Below, in pieces: positions 55,754-64,000 of a stretch of 64,000 nt of DNA (positions within the stretch are counted from its first letter, which is position 1; each line of letters starts with the position of its first letter). Source of the stretch: Sphingomonas immobilis (GTDB lineage: Bacteria; Pseudomonadota; Alphaproteobacteria; Sphingomonadales; Sphingomonadaceae); the NCBI RefSeq assembly GCF_030580995.1, contig NZ_JAUQSZ010000005.1:210341-274340 (forward strand), written 5' to 3'. The translations under genes and the position numbers were made by a program. The notes beneath the pieces were generated by a model, which saw only the letters and a program-made list of their open reading frames with translations, was not told where the DNA came from and ran no database searches.

Positions 55754-55834
55754 ATGCGCATCATGCAGGGCCTCGCGAGCAGCCTTATGGCGTTCGCAGG
55801 CGTCGCGCTGGTGGTCGAGGTTCTCTACCTCTGA
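55754..55834 (+). CDS. Possible 26-residue membrane peptide
   Basis: MRIMQGLASSLMAFAGVALV followed by VEVLYL would be a single transmembrane helix. ATG follows CGGAGACCCAACC, a plausible ribosome site. It is too short to be sure of translation. No family is known. Confidence 0.4.
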   Translation: MRIMQGLASSLMAFAGVALVVEVLYL

Positions 55835-55906
55835 TCCATCGGCCCACCCGCTCCTGCTAATCACAGGGGCGGAAAGGGCGGTGGAGGGTAGCGCCAGCGT
55901 CGCACG

Positions 55907-56116
55907 AAAGTGATAGTTCGCTTGACAGATTGACGCCTGAATCGAAACTTTCCGGGTCGATTGTTTCCGAAATTGATCCGATCTGCGGCGAACGCTTCCA
56001 TATAGATCGACACGTTCTGATGCGCATACGCTTCAGGAAACGCCCGGCTGCTTGACGACCGACGATAAGAAAGAACGGTCATAGCGATAGCATGGGAGGG
56101 CAGATGTAGGACAGCG
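55907..56116 (+). repeat. Modular dispersed repeat, copy C
   Basis: The 5' module (AAAGTGATAGTTCGCTTGAC..., ending GTTTCCGAAATTGATC) matches copy A base for base at many places. The 3' end GATGTAGGACAGCGCG (56103-56118) matches copies A and B. The middle is diverged. Confidence 0.7.
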
Positions 56117-56153
56117 CGTTCGATTGGGTTGCTGCCGTCGACCATCCCAATCC

Positions 56154-56265
56154 GTCACCGCGGCCTTGTGCCGGGGTCCAAGGCTCCGCACGCTGCGGCA
56201 GGTGGTTCGAGCGGTATCGCCCGCCCGACGTTGGCCCCCGGAACAAGTCCGGGATGACGGTTACG
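56154..56265. repeat. Degenerate REP-like inverted pair before dnaJ
   Basis: CCGTCACCGCGGCCTTGTGC (56154) and CCGGAACAAGTCCGGGATGACGG (56243) are inverted arms of the common CGTCATCCCGGACTTGTTCC unit; the first arm is mutated. Confidence 0.7.
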
Positions 56266-56311
56266 CACGTGGATGGGACGTCAGCAATCAGCGCTGATCG
56301 CCAGTGAGTGC

Positions 56312-57436
56312 CTAGCCCCAGGCTTCCTTCATCTTCTGGAAGAAGCCGGTCGATTGCGGTGTCTCGGCGCCGGTCTCGGTCGCGCGCAGTTCCTCTAGCA
56401 GTTCGCGTTGCCGCGCGCTCAGCTTGGTCGGCGTCTCGACCTCGATCCGCACGACCAGATCGCCGCGTCCGCGCCCCTGCAGCACGGGCATGCCTGCACC
56501 GCGCTGGCGCAGTTCGCGGCCGTGTTGCGTGCCGGCCGGGATCTTGAGGACATGATCCTCGCCGTCCGGGCCCGGAATGACGATCTCGCCGCCCAGAGCC
56601 GCCGTCGTGAAGCTGATCGGCGCGCGCGCGAGCAGCGTCGTGCCCTCCCGCTCGAACAGCGGATGCCGGGAGACGTGCAGGAAGATGTAGAGGTCGCCCG
56701 CGGGCGCGCCGCGCAGGCCCGCCTCGCCCTCGCCGGTCAGGCGGATGCGCGTGCCCTCATCCACCCCAGGCGGGATGTTGACCGTGAGCGTCTTGGTCTT
56801 TTCGACGCGGCCCTCGCCGTGGCAGGCGTTGCACGGATCGGAGATGACCCGGCCCGCGCCGTGGCAGGTCGGGCAGGTGCGCTCGACCACGAAGAAGCCC
56901 TGCTGCGCGCGCACCTTGCCGTGGCCAGCGCAGGTGTTGCACGCCTTGGCGGAGGTGCCCTTCTTGGCGCCGGTGCCGTCGCAGGTGTCGCACGCCGCCG
57001 ACACGTCGACCGTCACGTCGGTCGAGTGGCCGTGGAAGGCATCCTCGAGGCCGATTTCCATGTCGTAGCGCAGGTCCGCGCCGCGGCGCGGGCCAGCGCG
57101 GCCCCCGCCCTGCTGGCCGCCCATGAATTCGCCGAAGATGTTTTCGAAAATGTCGCTGAACGCGCCGAAATCCTGCGCGCCGCCACCGCCACCGCCGGGC
57201 CCGCCGTTACGGAAGGCGGCATGGCCGAAACGATCATAGGCCGCGCGCTTCTGCGGATCCTTGAGGCAATCATAAGCCTCGCTGATCGCCTTGAAGCGGC
57301 CCTCGGAATCCTTGCACCCGGCGTTGCGATCCGGGTGATATTTCATCGCGAGCTTGCGGTACGATGCCTTGATCGTGCCATCGTCCGCGGTGCGCTCGAC
57401 TTCGAGCAGTTCGTAGAAATCGACTTCGGTGGTCAT
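56312..57436 (-). CDS. dnaJ: Chaperone protein DnaJ
   Basis: The 374-residue co-chaperone stimulates DnaK ATPase. J domain (residues 5-70, HPD in KYHPDRNAG), Gly/Phe linker (GGPGGGGGGAQDFG), four CXXCXGXG zinc motifs (CDTCDGTG, CNTCAGHG, CPTCHGAG, CNACHGEG) and the C-terminal substrate domain. It is downstream of dnaK, separated by a palindromic repeat. Confidence 0.97.
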   Translation of the reverse strand: MTTEVDFYELLEVERTADDGTIKASYRKLAMKYHPDRNAGCKDSEGRFKAISEAYDCLKDPQKRAAYDRFGHAAFRNGGPGGGGGGAQDFGAFSDIFENIFGEFMGGQQGGGRAGPRRGADLRYDMEIGLEDAFHGHSTDVTVDVSAACDTCDGTGAKKGTSAKACNTCAGHGKVRAQQGFFVVERTCPTCHGAGRVISDPCNACHGEGRVEKTKTLTVNIPPGVDEGTRIRLTGEGEAGLRGAPAGDLYIFLHVSRHPLFEREGTTLLARAPISFTTAALGGEIVIPGPDGEDHVLKIPAGTQHGRELRQRGAGMPVLQGRGRGDLVVRIEVETPTKLSARQRELLEELRATETGAETPQSTGFFQKMKEAWG

Positions 57437-57448
57437 GTCCGGCCCTTA

Positions 57449-57571
57449 AGCCCTCTCCCCGATTGCGGAGAGAGGGTTTGGGAGAGGGGCAGTTCCAAAC
57501 CGGACGTTCACGACTGCCCCTCTCCCGCCATCGCTTCGCTCGGCTACCCTCTCCCCGCAAGCGGGGAGAGG
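57449..57571. repeat. Inverted-pair palindromic repeat between dnaK and dnaJ
   Basis: Same family as 6238-6336: GGGAGAGGGGCAGTTCC and CGACTGCCCCTCTCCC inner pair with outer CCCTCTCCCC/GGGGAGAGGG arms. It fills the dnaK-dnaJ junction. Confidence 0.85.
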
Positions 57572-57578
57572 GCGACCA

Positions 57579-59474
<1,896 letters not shown>

Positions 59475-59558
59475 TGGTCCTCTACGGCCCCCGTCAGTTC
59501 AAAGTTTGCCACAATCGCGGCGTGCCCCGCGTGGGAGAGCGCCGCTTTACTGCCGGGG

Positions 59559-59586
59559 ATATAGGGGGGCTTTCGCTTGTCGCAAG
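59559..59586 (-). promoter_or_regulatory. Probable RpoH heat-shock promoter of dnaK
   Basis: On the minus strand CTTG (59586-59583) is followed after 17 bases by CCTATAT (59565-59559). This matches the alphaproteobacterial heat-shock consensus CTTG-N17-CYTATNT. Predicted leader is about 80 bases. Confidence 0.7.
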
Positions 59587-59638
59587 ATTTTCGACAGCCT
59601 AGAGCGAAGCATCCTTTCCCGAAGCGGGAGCGTGCCCC

Positions 59639-60079
59639 TTGCGCCTGTTGTTGTTGCTGATCGTATCGCTGGCAGGTCTGGATGGCTGCGGCCAGCCCAA
59701 GCAGGTCTATATCGACGATGCCTATATCCGCACCGCCGCTGCGCCGGGGCGGCCGGCGTCGGGCTATTTCACGCTTCATGGCGGCACGGCGGCGACGACG
59801 CTGATCTCGGTCCATACCGAGGTCGCGATCAAGACCGAGATGCACGAATCGATGACGCACGGCGGCATGGCGATGATGAAGCCGATCGATCACGTCGCGC
59901 TGCCCGCCGATGCGACGGTGGCGTTCAAGCCGGGCGGGAAGCATCTGATGATCTTCGATCTCAATCCGGGAATGAAGGTGGGCAAGACGATCACGCTCGT
60001 CTTCACCTTCTCCGACGGCACGCGGCTGGAGAAGGAGGCCGTACTGATCGCGCCGGGCGCGGCGGCGCCGTATAGCTGA
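59639..60079 (+). CDS. PCu(A)C-type periplasmic copper chaperone
   Basis: The 146-residue protein has a lipoprotein-like signal (LLLLLIVSLAGLDGC) and the PCu(A)C pattern: MHESMTHGGMAMM and, after about 20 residues, PGGKHLMIFDL, giving the Met/His copper ligands. It likely delivers Cu(I) to cytochrome oxidase. The start is a TTG with GGGAG upstream. The stop overlaps the next gene by one base. Confidence 0.85.
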   Translation: MRLLLLLIVSLAGLDGCGQPKQVYIDDAYIRTAAAPGRPASGYFTLHGGTAATTLISVHTEVAIKTEMHESMTHGGMAMMKPIDHVALPADATVAFKPGGKHLMIFDLNPGMKVGKTITLVFTFSDGTRLEKEAVLIAPGAAAPYS

Positions 60080-60555
60080 TGCCGCGAGAGGTTCGGGCGC
60101 TGACCGCGGGCGAGGCCGCGCTTGCGGCGACCGTGTTCGGCGACGCGATCGATTACGGCGCGGTGCGGATGGTGCGCGGCAAATGGGCGTTCTTCCAGCC
60201 GCGCGAGACGGTGATGGCGCCGTGCGGGCACATTCACTTTCACCCCAGGGGCCATACGTGGAGCGAGGATTTCGCCGCCGCCGACCTCTCCGCGCAGGGG
60301 CTGTTCGTGCATGAGATGACGCATGTGTGGCAGACGCAGACGCGCGGCCGCTGGTATCTGCCGACGCGGCGGCACCCCTTCTGCCGCTACGATTATGCGA
60401 TCCGGCCCGGACAGCCGCTCAGGAGCTACGGCATCGAGCAGCAGGCCGAGATCGTCCGCCACACCTTCCTGCTGCGGCGCGGGAGCCGGGTGATCGGCGC
60501 GCCGGATCGGGCGGTGTACGAGACCATCCTGCCATTCGGCACCGCGCCGCGCTGA
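60079..60555 (+). CDS. HExxH-containing protein of unknown function (vgr-related annotation class)
   Basis: The 158-residue protein has HEMTHVWQ (an HExxH zinc site) at residues about 76-83, in the context AQGLFVHEMTHVWQTQTRG. There is no signal peptide. Similar proteins in sphingomonads are labelled vgr-related, but no Vgr domain is seen. It is coupled by one base to the copper chaperone gene. The substrate is unknown. Confidence 0.65.
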   Translation: MPREVRALTAGEAALAATVFGDAIDYGAVRMVRGKWAFFQPRETVMAPCGHIHFHPRGHTWSEDFAAADLSAQGLFVHEMTHVWQTQTRGRWYLPTRRHPFCRYDYAIRPGQPLRSYGIEQQAEIVRHTFLLRRGSRVIGAPDRAVYETILPFGTAPR

Positions 60556-60682
60556 GTCGGCCCGCACCACCTCTTCACCCGCACGTCATCATCCCGTCAT
60601 CGCCGGCCGCACTAGTGTTCGCACTTGCGGCAAAACGATGCGATCGCGCGACGAACAGGTGACAATATCTCATTTCACGCTA

Positions 60683-60697
60683 GTGACATTATAACAT
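60683..60697 (-). promoter_or_regulatory. Zur-like operator upstream of the zinc receptor
   Basis: On the minus strand, the sequence is ATGTTATAATGTCAC, close to the proteobacterial Zur site (GTTATA-N-TATAAC type, compare the E. coli znu operator half ATGTTATAATATCAC). It is 47 bp before the receptor ATG. Motif match only. Confidence 0.55.
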
Positions 60698-60743
60698 GAA
60701 GGCGTAGAAAGCGGCCTCGAGTTCAGGGAACAGACGAAAAATC

Positions 60744-62906
60744 ATGAAATCATTTGCCTTCGGTATCAGCGCGCTCGCGCTTCTCTCCAGCGCGCCGGCC
60801 TTCGCGGAAGTCCCCTCCGATGCCGCCGCCAGCGATACGGCTGCCGATCAGGCCGCTCCCGCCGCCGGCACGCCGCAGGACGTCATCGTCACCGCCCCCT
60901 TCCGCACCAGCGAGAGCGACGTGCTGCAGGGCACCTCCGTTCTGAAGGGCGAGGAGCTCGCGCGGTCGCTGCGGCCCTCGATCGGCGAGACGCTGGCGCA
61001 TCTGCCCGGCGTGTCGGCGACCTCGTTCGGGCCGACCGCGTCGCGCCCGATCCTGCGCGGCTTCCAGGGCGAGCGCATCCGCGTGCTGACCGACGGCATC
61101 GGCTCGATCGACGTGTCGAACACCTCGGTCGATCACGCCGTGGTGATCGATCCCCTGCTGGCCGAGCGGATCGAGGTGTTGCGCGGGCCTTCGGCGTTGC
61201 TGTTCGGATCGTCGGCGGTGGGCGGTGTCGTCAACGTCGTCGATACGCGCATTCCGCGCACCGTGCCCGAGAACGGCTACCGGCTGGCAGGCATCGCCAC
61301 ATACGGTTCGGCCGCCAACGAGCGTTCGTTCGAAGCGGCGGGCGATGTCGCGCTCGGCAAGCATATCGTGCTGCATGCCGACGGATCGTATCTGAAGTCG
61401 GACGATCTCAAGATCGGCGGCTATGCCCTCTCCCCTACCGCACGCGCCGCCGCGCTCAGCCAGGTCGGCCTGCCGCAGCCCGGTGCGGACGAGCCGATCG
61501 ACTTCGCCGCGTCCGCCGCGATCAAGGGCACGCTCCCCAATTCCGCGGCGACCACGTGGACGGCGGGCGTCGGCGCGAGCTACATCACCGATGGCGGGAT
61601 GCTCGGCGTGTCGTACAGCCATTACGACAGCTTCTACGGCGTACCGATCCGCTACGCGACCGAGGTCGGACAGGAGCAGGAAGCGCCGCGCCTCAGCATC
61701 GTGCAGAACCGTGTCGATCTGCGCGGCGAGGTGAAGACCTACGGCGGCTTCCTCGACAGTATCCGCATCCGCGTCGGCCATGCCGATTACCGCCATTTCG
61801 AGCTGGAGGAAGACGGCTCGGTCGGCACCGCCTTCTACAACAACGGCACCGAGGGCCGGCTCGAGCTGGTGCAGGCCAAGCGCGGCGTGTGGAGCGGGGC
61901 TTCGGGCGTGCAGTTCTTCAACCGCCTGTTCCGCGTCGTCGGCGACGAGGCGTTCCTGCCGCGCAACGAGACCAACCAGGTCGGCCTGTTCACCGTCCAG
62001 CAGCTCGATTTCGGCGCGCTGAAGGCGGAGGCCGGCGTGCGCTACGAGATGACCGATCTCGCCGCGCGCGCCGACGAGGGCGACCTGCGCTTCTTCACCG
62101 GCAAGCGCAGCTTCGGCGCGGTGTCGGGCTCGCTCGGCGCGAGCTACGGCATCACCGACAATATCCGCATCGGCCTCAACGGATCGCACACCGAGCGCGC
62201 GCCGTCCGCCGAGGAACTGTTCGCCAACGGCGCGCATGCCGGCACGCAGGCCTATGAACTCGGCGACCCCGATTTCCGCGTCGAGAAGAGCTGGGGGCTG
62301 GAGGCGACGCTCCACATCCACGGCGACCGCGTGAACTTCGACGCATCGGCCTACTACAACTGGTTCCAGAACTACATTTCGGAGAATCAGGTCGATCCGT
62401 CGGTCTGCGAGGCGGCGGCCGCGCCGTCGGGCCGCACCGTCGACCTGCCGTGCTTCCAGAGTCAGCAGGCCGATGCCCGCTATTACGGTTTCGAGGGGAG
62501 CCTGCAGGCGTATCTGTTCTCGGTCGGATCGACCAAGATCAACGCCGACGTCATCGGCGACTATGTCCACGCCACGATCGTCGACGAGGGCCCCGCCCCG
62601 CGCATCCCGCCGATGCGCGTGCTCGGCGGGATCGAGGCGCAGAACGATCTGTTCAGCGTGCGCGGCGAGGTCGAACATGCCTTCGACCAGACCCGCGTCG
62701 CCCAGTTCGAGACGCCGACCGACGGCTACACGATGGTCAACGCCAGCGTCGGCGTGTCGCCCTTCGGCAAGGACAGCAAGACGCGACTGACGCTGAGCGC
62801 GAACAACATCTTCGACGTGAACGCGCGCCGCCATTCGAGCTTTCTCAAGGATTTCGCCCCGCTCGCCGGGCGCGACATCCGGGTGTCGCTGCGCGTCGGA
62901 ATCTAG
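60744..62906 (+). CDS. znuD: TonB-dependent receptor, ZnuD-like zinc uptake
   Basis: The 720-residue receptor has a signal peptide (MKSFAFGISALALLSSAPAFA), a plug domain (VIVTAPFR, LRGFQGERIRVLTDGI, VEVLRGPSALLFGSSAVGGVVNV) and a barrel ending with GRDIRVSLRVGI. The plug and barrel pattern with ERAPSAEELFANGAHAGTQAYELGDPDF and FLKDFAPLAGRD matches the ZnuD branch. A Zur-like box lies upstream. A role in zinc uptake is therefore likely but not proven. Confidence 0.8.
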   Translation: MKSFAFGISALALLSSAPAFAEVPSDAAASDTAADQAAPAAGTPQDVIVTAPFRTSESDVLQGTSVLKGEELARSLRPSIGETLAHLPGVSATSFGPTASRPILRGFQGERIRVLTDGIGSIDVSNTSVDHAVVIDPLLAERIEVLRGPSALLFGSSAVGGVVNVVDTRIPRTVPENGYRLAGIATYGSAANERSFEAAGDVALGKHIVLHADGSYLKSDDLKIGGYALSPTARAAALSQVGLPQPGADEPIDFAASAAIKGTLPNSAATTWTAGVGASYITDGGMLGVSYSHYDSFYGVPIRYATEVGQEQEAPRLSIVQNRVDLRGEVKTYGGFLDSIRIRVGHADYRHFELEEDGSVGTAFYNNGTEGRLELVQAKRGVWSGASGVQFFNRLFRVVGDEAFLPRNETNQVGLFTVQQLDFGALKAEAGVRYEMTDLAARADEGDLRFFTGKRSFGAVSGSLGASYGITDNIRIGLNGSHTERAPSAEELFANGAHAGTQAYELGDPDFRVEKSWGLEATLHIHGDRVNFDASAYYNWFQNYISENQVDPSVCEAAAAPSGRTVDLPCFQSQQADARYYGFEGSLQAYLFSVGSTKINADVIGDYVHATIVDEGPAPRIPPMRVLGGIEAQNDLFSVRGEVEHAFDQTRVAQFETPTDGYTMVNASVGVSPFGKDSKTRLTLSANNIFDVNARRHSSFLKDFAPLAGRDIRVSLRVGI

Positions 62907-62920
62907 GCTAAACGTCCGTC

Positions 62921-63472
62921 ATGGACGACAGGCAGCGTTGCGCATGGGCGGGCTCCAACCCGCTCATGCAACACTATCACGACACCGAATGGGGCGTGCC
63001 GGAGCGGGATCCGCGCATGTTGTGGGAAACGCTGATGCTGGAGGGTTTCCAGGCCGGGCTGTCGTGGGAGATCATCCTGCGCAAGCGCGAGGGTTTTCGC
63101 GCCGCCTTCGCCGGGTTCGATCCGGTGAAGGTCGCCGCCTTCGGCGACGCGGATATCGAGCGGCTGATGGCCGACCCCGGCATCGTGCGGGCGCGCGCGA
63201 AGATCGTCGCGACCATCACCGGCGCGCGCCTCTTCAACGAGATGCAGGCAGCGGGCGAGGATTTCGCCGCCTATTGCTGGTCGTTCACCGGCGGCAAGCC
63301 GATCGCCGGCAGCACCGCGACCACGCAGAGCGACATGTCCGGCGCGATCTCTAAGGATCTGAAGAAACGCGGCTTCAAGTTCGTCGGCCCGACCATCGTC
63401 TACGCCTGGATGCAGGCCGTCGGCATCACCAACGACCATGAGAAGGGCTGCTTCCGGCGAACGGAGGCGTGA
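62921..63472 (+). CDS. tag: DNA-3-methyladenine glycosylase I
   Basis: The 183-residue enzyme removes 3-methyladenine. The zinc ligands are visible: C7, H20, H173 and C177 (CAWAG, HYHDTEWG, NDHEKGC). WETLMLEGFQAGLSWEIIL holds the catalytic helix. It starts 14 bp after the receptor stop. Confidence 0.96.
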   Translation: MDDRQRCAWAGSNPLMQHYHDTEWGVPERDPRMLWETLMLEGFQAGLSWEIILRKREGFRAAFAGFDPVKVAAFGDADIERLMADPGIVRARAKIVATITGARLFNEMQAAGEDFAAYCWSFTGGKPIAGSTATTQSDMSGAISKDLKKRGFKFVGPTIVYAWMQAVGITNDHEKGCFRRTEA

Positions 63473-63493
63473 TGCGCGCCGGAGAGCGACCGG

Positions 63494-64000
63494 CTAGAAG
63501 CCGATGCGCCCTCCGTGTTCCGGTTTGACGAGACTCTCGCACCGCAGCCGCTCGACGATCTCGAGCGCGTTCGTCGCAGGCGCGTGCCGCAATTGTCGCG
63601 CGACGACAGCGAAGTCGCCGGGCGTCAGGTTGCGCAATTCGCCCAACGCCGCCGGGGCCGCCACCCCGAAGAAGCGCACGAACGCCTGCGCGGCGCGCGC
63701 CTGTCCGAGCGGACGCAGATCGAGCTTGAACACGAAGCGTCGCAAGGTCGCCGGATCGAGGCTGCCGGGGTGATTGGTCGCGGCGACGACCGGCAGCGGG
63801 TGCCGGTCAAGCCAGGTCAGCAGTTCGTTGACCTGCCCCACCTCCCAACTGCTGGTCGCGCGCGTCCGGTCGAACAGCAGCGAATCGGCCTCGTCGAACA
63901 GCAACACGCTTTCCGCACGCCGCGCCTCGGCAAAGGCCTCGGCGATCTGCTTTTCGGTCTCACCGACCCATTTCGAAAGCAGATCCGACGCGCGCTTGAC
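63494..64000 (-). CDS. AAA family ATPase, 5' end outside the window
   Basis: The frame runs off the window edge on the minus strand. The visible 169 residues contain a Walker B LLFDEADSLL, sensor-1-like AATNHPGSLDPATLRRF, and a C-terminal lid. Upstream of these it reads SDLLSKWVGETEKQIAEAFAEA, typical of AAA proteins of the spastin/FtsH kind. The Walker A loop lies outside. Substrate unknown. Confidence 0.85.
   Translation of the reverse strand, partial: VKRASDLLSKWVGETEKQIAEAFAEARRAESVLLFDEADSLLFDRTRATSSWEVGQVNELLTWLDRHPLPVVAATNHPGSLDPATLRRFVFKLDLRPLGQARAAQAFVRFFGVAAPAALGELRNLTPGDFAVVARQLRHAPATNALEIVERLRCESLVKPEHGGRIGF

Larger units (their letters stand above)
55616..56311. other. Gene-poor 696-bp interval between purB and dnaJ
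   Basis: It holds a possible 26-codon membrane peptide (55754-55834), copy C of the modular repeat (55907-56116), and a degenerate REP-like inverted pair (56154-56265). No longer gene is supported. Confidence 0.6.

Noticed and set aside
60750..62834. 694-codon minus-strand frame opposite the TonB receptor
   Set aside because: Antisense shadow; the receptor has a signal peptide, plug and barrel signatures.

Overview
The window reads as chromosomal core DNA from a high-GC alphaproteobacterium of the order Sphingomonadales, most likely Sphingomonas or a close relative. The evidence is a GcrA cell-cycle regulator, an alphaproteobacterial FoF1 operon with split b and b' subunits, a fbcFBC-type bc1 operon, many TonB/outer-membrane and TraB/GumN-type secreted proteins, and dense GC-rich palindromic intergenic repeats. 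I found no rRNA, tRNA, CRISPR array, prophage or IS element.

Layout. 1-3100: glyS (3' end cut by the window edge) and glyQ on the minus strand. 3140-5260: tandem TraB/GumN paralogs. 5526-9560: rplY(ctc), pth, a 2OG-Fe(II) oxygenase-like gene, a Crp/Fnr regulator and ychF. 9648-14914: lipoproteins, a copper-associated pair (small Met/His protein plus outer-membrane protein), a nucleotide pyrophosphatase-like lipoprotein and a hypothetical membrane protein. 15165-18542: apt and the bc1 operon petABC. 18729-22897: trmL, hemF, a GNAT protein, two related membrane proteins and lipB. 23005-29019: small secreted proteins, queE/queC, a Tat-exported dienelactone hydrolase, hslO and argF. 29182-32442: argD, a small hypothetical gene, an ABC-2 permease and divergent gcrA. 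32487-38221: an outer-membrane barrel, parE, a CadC-like membrane regulator, and a solitary MraZ-like gene overlapping a zinc-ribbon-like gene. 38317-45964: an AIM24-family protein, leuB, recO, a DUF3857/transglutaminase/TPR protein and uvrC. 46094-48492: the Fo half of ATP synthase (atpI-B-E-F'-F). 48654-52412: ydbL, ynbE and ydbH. 52503-55615: radC, a DUF1905 protein, an EF-hand protein and purB. 56312-59474: dnaJ and dnaK behind a heat-shock-type promoter. 59639-64000: a PCu(A)C copper chaperone, an HExxH protein, a ZnuD-like zinc receptor behind a Zur-like box, tag, and the 3' part of an AAA ATPase gene.

Most genes are housekeeping. The unusual content is in the repeats and regulatory DNA. 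A palindromic REP-like element is inserted in frame inside glyS, adding about 30 residues. Eight further inverted-pair elements from several sequence families lie between genes, seven of them inside same-strand gene junctions. A three-copy modular repeat (5281, 14112, 55907) has a TTGAC-rich 5' module and a TGTAGGACAG 3' end. Another repeat begins exactly on the stop codons of ychF and apt. The solitary MraZ-like gene has GANTC and CtrA-like half-sites upstream, suggesting cell-cycle control.
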